From Desulfurococcales archaeon (GTDB lineage Archaea > Thermoproteota > Thermoprotei_A > Sulfolobales > AG1): DNA of 6,627 nt. Positions within the stretch are counted from its first letter, which is position 1. Each line of letters begins with the position of its first letter. The position numbers and the translations under genes were made by a program. The DNA lies in the NCBI GenBank assembly GCA_026990885.1, contig JALXCO010000123.1, positions 1 to 6,627 of the forward strand, read 5' to 3'. Under the pieces are notes generated by a model, which was not told the DNA's origin, searched no databases, and saw nothing but the letters and a program-made list of their open reading frames with translations. Positions 4,908 to 6,627 of the stretch are shown here, one piece after another.

Positions 4908-5453
4908 GTGGCCTATGCATTGATACAGATTGGTGTTGCCGCATATAGCGGGGAGCCTAGCAGGGACCTCGTTAGAGATGCCGAGAGGTTTATCGAGGAG
5001 CTTTCAAGAACAGATTTAGCGGGGAAAATAGTTTTTGTTCTAGGCGGCTACTGGGGCTTGATGAGGTATATAGCTGATGCCGCATGCAGCTCTGGATTCA
5101 GGTCTGTTTTTATCCTTCCCGAACACCCTAGGGAGACCCCTCCCGCGGGGGAGTGCTTCATACACATATATACGGGCCTCGACTTCCGTCAGAGATCGGA
5201 GATTATAGTCTTATCAAGCGAAGCCCTCGTGGTCATGGGCGGCTCTGTGGGGACCATTATAGAGGTATTTATGTCTGCGGCTTCGGGTAGACCCATATAT
5301 ATTTTGAGGGGCTACGGGCTCCCCTCGGATACTGTTGGCGCGTCTCTGGAGGCTTTATCTGGCTATATAGATTTCCATTTCAGCTTCTATGATAGGGACC
5401 CCGTAGCGTTGGCTAGAGATCTGTATAGATACATCAGGAAGAAGCTAGGTTAG
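4908..5453 (+). CDS. LOG-like / SLOG-fold (Rossmann) nucleotide-binding protein
   Basis: A 181-residue protein of the LOG / TIGR00725-like group, often labelled lysine decarboxylase-like or Moco-carrier-like. LOG enzymes cleave nucleoside 5'-monophosphates to base and ribose phosphate. Visible: beta strand IQIGVAAYSG at the N-terminus; GGYWGLM (46-52) in the place of the usual GGGxxGLM; DFRQRSEIIVLSSEALVVMGGSVGTIIEV (92-120), matching the LOG block with its arginines (R94, R96), PGGxGT-like MGGSVGT, and E119. The catalytic-type Arg and Glu appear kept, but the two glycine motifs are altered (Y48-W49, and M in place of P), so substrate use is uncertain. GTG 4908 fits the TATA distance; TTG 4920 is the next choice. 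The last 9 bases overlap the end of the convergent rhomboid gene. A real gene; the exact reaction is unknown. Confidence 0.85.
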   Translation: MAYALIQIGVAAYSGEPSRDLVRDAERFIEELSRTDLAGKIVFVLGGYWGLMRYIADAACSSGFRSVFILPEHPRETPPAGECFIHIYTGLDFRQRSEIIVLSSEALVVMGGSVGTIIEVFMSAASGRPIYILRGYGLPSDTVGASLEALSGYIDFHFSFYDRDPVALARDLYRYIRKKLG

Positions 5454-6627
5454 TGCTAGATCACGGTCTCTACCAACCACAACATATAGCGCGAGCAGGC
5501 CGACCAGGCTCGATACAGCTACTGGTAGCGATACTATCTCTCTTACCGTCGAGGGGCCTCTAGCATTCAGCGTGAAGTAGCTGTATGATATGTATTCCCC
5601 GGGGACCGCTCCCTCCCTCGTTATATATATTATCTGTGTTGTGAGGCTCCCCTCGGCGTAGATTAATACACCGTGCTCGTTGTATCTCGCCGATATGTTG
5701 ATTGTTACTGGAACTCTCACTCCCTGAATTCCGGGGATGGCTATTACTTCATCTATATATGTTTTCAGCTCTCTTGTTTCTGGATCGTTTATCTTGAGCA
5801 GGCCCGCTCCATGCAGTCTGTTTATCAGTATTCTGGTGTATGGATCTATGATCATGCTGAAGGTGTATTGGGGTCCCTCCTGGGATATCATTAGCGTGAA
5901 GCTTCCCCAGTTATTGAGTTCCGCGTTCTCTATAGATACAACGCTAAACACCTCTGTTGAGTATATGTTGTAGCCCTCGAAATTGGCTGATAGGCTGTAG
6001 GATATCACGCCAGCAACCACGGATGATATTATCAGTATCGAGAGCACAGCCTTGGCGAAGCCTCCTAGCCCCTCATACATCAGCTCCCTAAACACGATGT
6101 ATCTAGGAAGGGTGAATGAGCCATAAACGCTCTTTACTCTAGCGATCACCGATGATGCAAGCATCCATATAAGGGCAACACCACCTATAAAGCCTCCTGC
6201 GTGCGCGAAGAAAGCTATTCCTCCAAGCCTCATGTATCCATATATAACCTGCATGGCGAACCAGAAGATCGTGAATGTTGATGTCCTGAATGTTCCGCAT
6301 AGTGGGAAGAAGAATATGAAGAAGCACATTGAGAGGTATGATCCTGGGTAGAGCATCATGTATGCTCCGAGAACACCGCTTATGGCTCCTGAAGCCCCTA
6401 TGGCTGGTATGGATAGTGGGAGAAGGCCTGTATCGTATCCCTGTAGAAGTACTGTTGCTGTATGCAGCATTGTTGCCGCTATACCTGATAGGAGGTATAG
6501 CGCGAGGAACCTAACGCTGCCGATCACCCCTTCGACTCCCCGCCCGAATATATATAGGAAGTACATGTTGAAGAATATGTGGAGTATATCGGCATGGAGG
6601 AACATTGATGTGAGTATTCTGTAGAGA
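5445..6627 (-). CDS. Rhomboid-family intramembrane serine protease with C-terminal exported domain (N-terminus beyond window)
   Basis: Membrane protease of the rhomboid family, cutting transmembrane segments. The frame stays open to the window edge: codons before the internal ATG at 6605 read YRILTS, continuing the conserved LTSMFLHAD motif, so the true start is outside. Counting from that ATG: HxxxN at H9-N13 in LHIFFNMYF, GRGVEG (21-26), the catalytic serine S72 in GASGAISG (70-77), and the catalytic histidine H135 in AHAGG (134-138). The rhomboid core ends near 155. Then come a linker, a membrane helix (about 184-205), a roughly 145-residue soluble beta-rich segment (about 206-352), a last helix (about 358-377) and a short charged tail. 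The soluble part presumably lies outside the cell and matches nothing I recognise. Catalytic residues look intact, so activity is likely; substrate is unknown. Confidence 0.93.
   Translation of the reverse strand, partial: LYRILTSMFLHADILHIFFNMYFLYIFGRGVEGVIGSVRFLALYLLSGIAATMLHTATVLLQGYDTGLLPLSIPAIGASGAISGVLGAYMMLYPGSYLSMCFFIFFFPLCGTFRTSTFTIFWFAMQVIYGYMRLGGIAFFAHAGGFIGGVALIWMLASSVIARVKSVYGSFTLPRYIVFRELMYEGLGGFAKAVLSILIISSVVAGVISYSLSANFEGYNIYSTEVFSVVSIENAELNNWGSFTLMISQEGPQYTFSMIIDPYTRILINRLHGAGLLKINDPETRELKTYIDEVIAIPGIQGVRVPVTINISARYNEHGVLIYAEGSLTTQIIYITREGAVPGEYISYSYFTLNARGPSTVREIVSLPVAVSSLVGLLALYVVVGRDRDLALT

Noticed and set aside
1..6627. CRISPR array, intact insertion sequence or toxin-antitoxin pair
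   Set aside because: No regularly spaced direct repeats, no transposase motifs and no small paired genes found on either strand.

Overview
The window looks like chromosomal DNA from a hyperthermophilic crenarchaeon (Thermoproteota), probably related to Desulfurococcales. This rests on an archaeal/eukaryal-type tryptophanyl-tRNA synthetase, an archaeal uS19, a deoxyhypusine synthase, a HerA-type ATPase, a Tyr tRNA gene with an intron at position 37/38 and no encoded CCA, TATA boxes about 25 bases before starts, several apparently leaderless GTG starts, and heavy use of AGG/AGA for Arg and ATA for Ile. No genus can be named from the sequence alone.

Layout, left to right. Positions 1-348 (-) hold the N-terminal 116 codons of trpS, cut by the window edge. 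Positions 349-769 hold no convincing protein gene; about 410-690 of it is GC-rich and full of hairpins, and may be a structured RNA or the remnant of a mobile element. Positions 770-2485 (+) encode a HerA/VirB4-type ATPase with a long multi-pass membrane N-terminus, resembling the crenarchaeal DNA-import ATPase CedB. Positions 2545-2970 (+) are ribosomal protein uS19, standing outside its usual ribosomal operon. Positions 3061-3146 (+) are tRNA-Tyr(GUA) with a 14-base intron. Positions 3248-4324 (+) are deoxyhypusine synthase. Positions 4474-4833 (-) encode a small two-helix membrane protein with a charged coiled-coil tail. Positions 4908-5453 (+) encode a LOG/SLOG-fold protein. Positions 5445-6627 (-) encode a rhomboid intramembrane protease with an extra C-terminal exported domain; its N-terminus lies outside the window.

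The genes do not form one operon. Most have their own promoter and face either way. The first half has a translation theme: trpS, uS19, tRNA-Tyr, and the enzyme that starts hypusination of aIF5A. The second half is membrane and nucleotide-binding proteins of uncertain role.

The two observations most worth following are an 8-base word, GGGACCYC, which I count 18 times on the two strands (about 0.4 expected by chance) across coding and non-coding DNA in several reading frames, and the structured 410-690 region. No complete, clearly new multi-gene system is visible.
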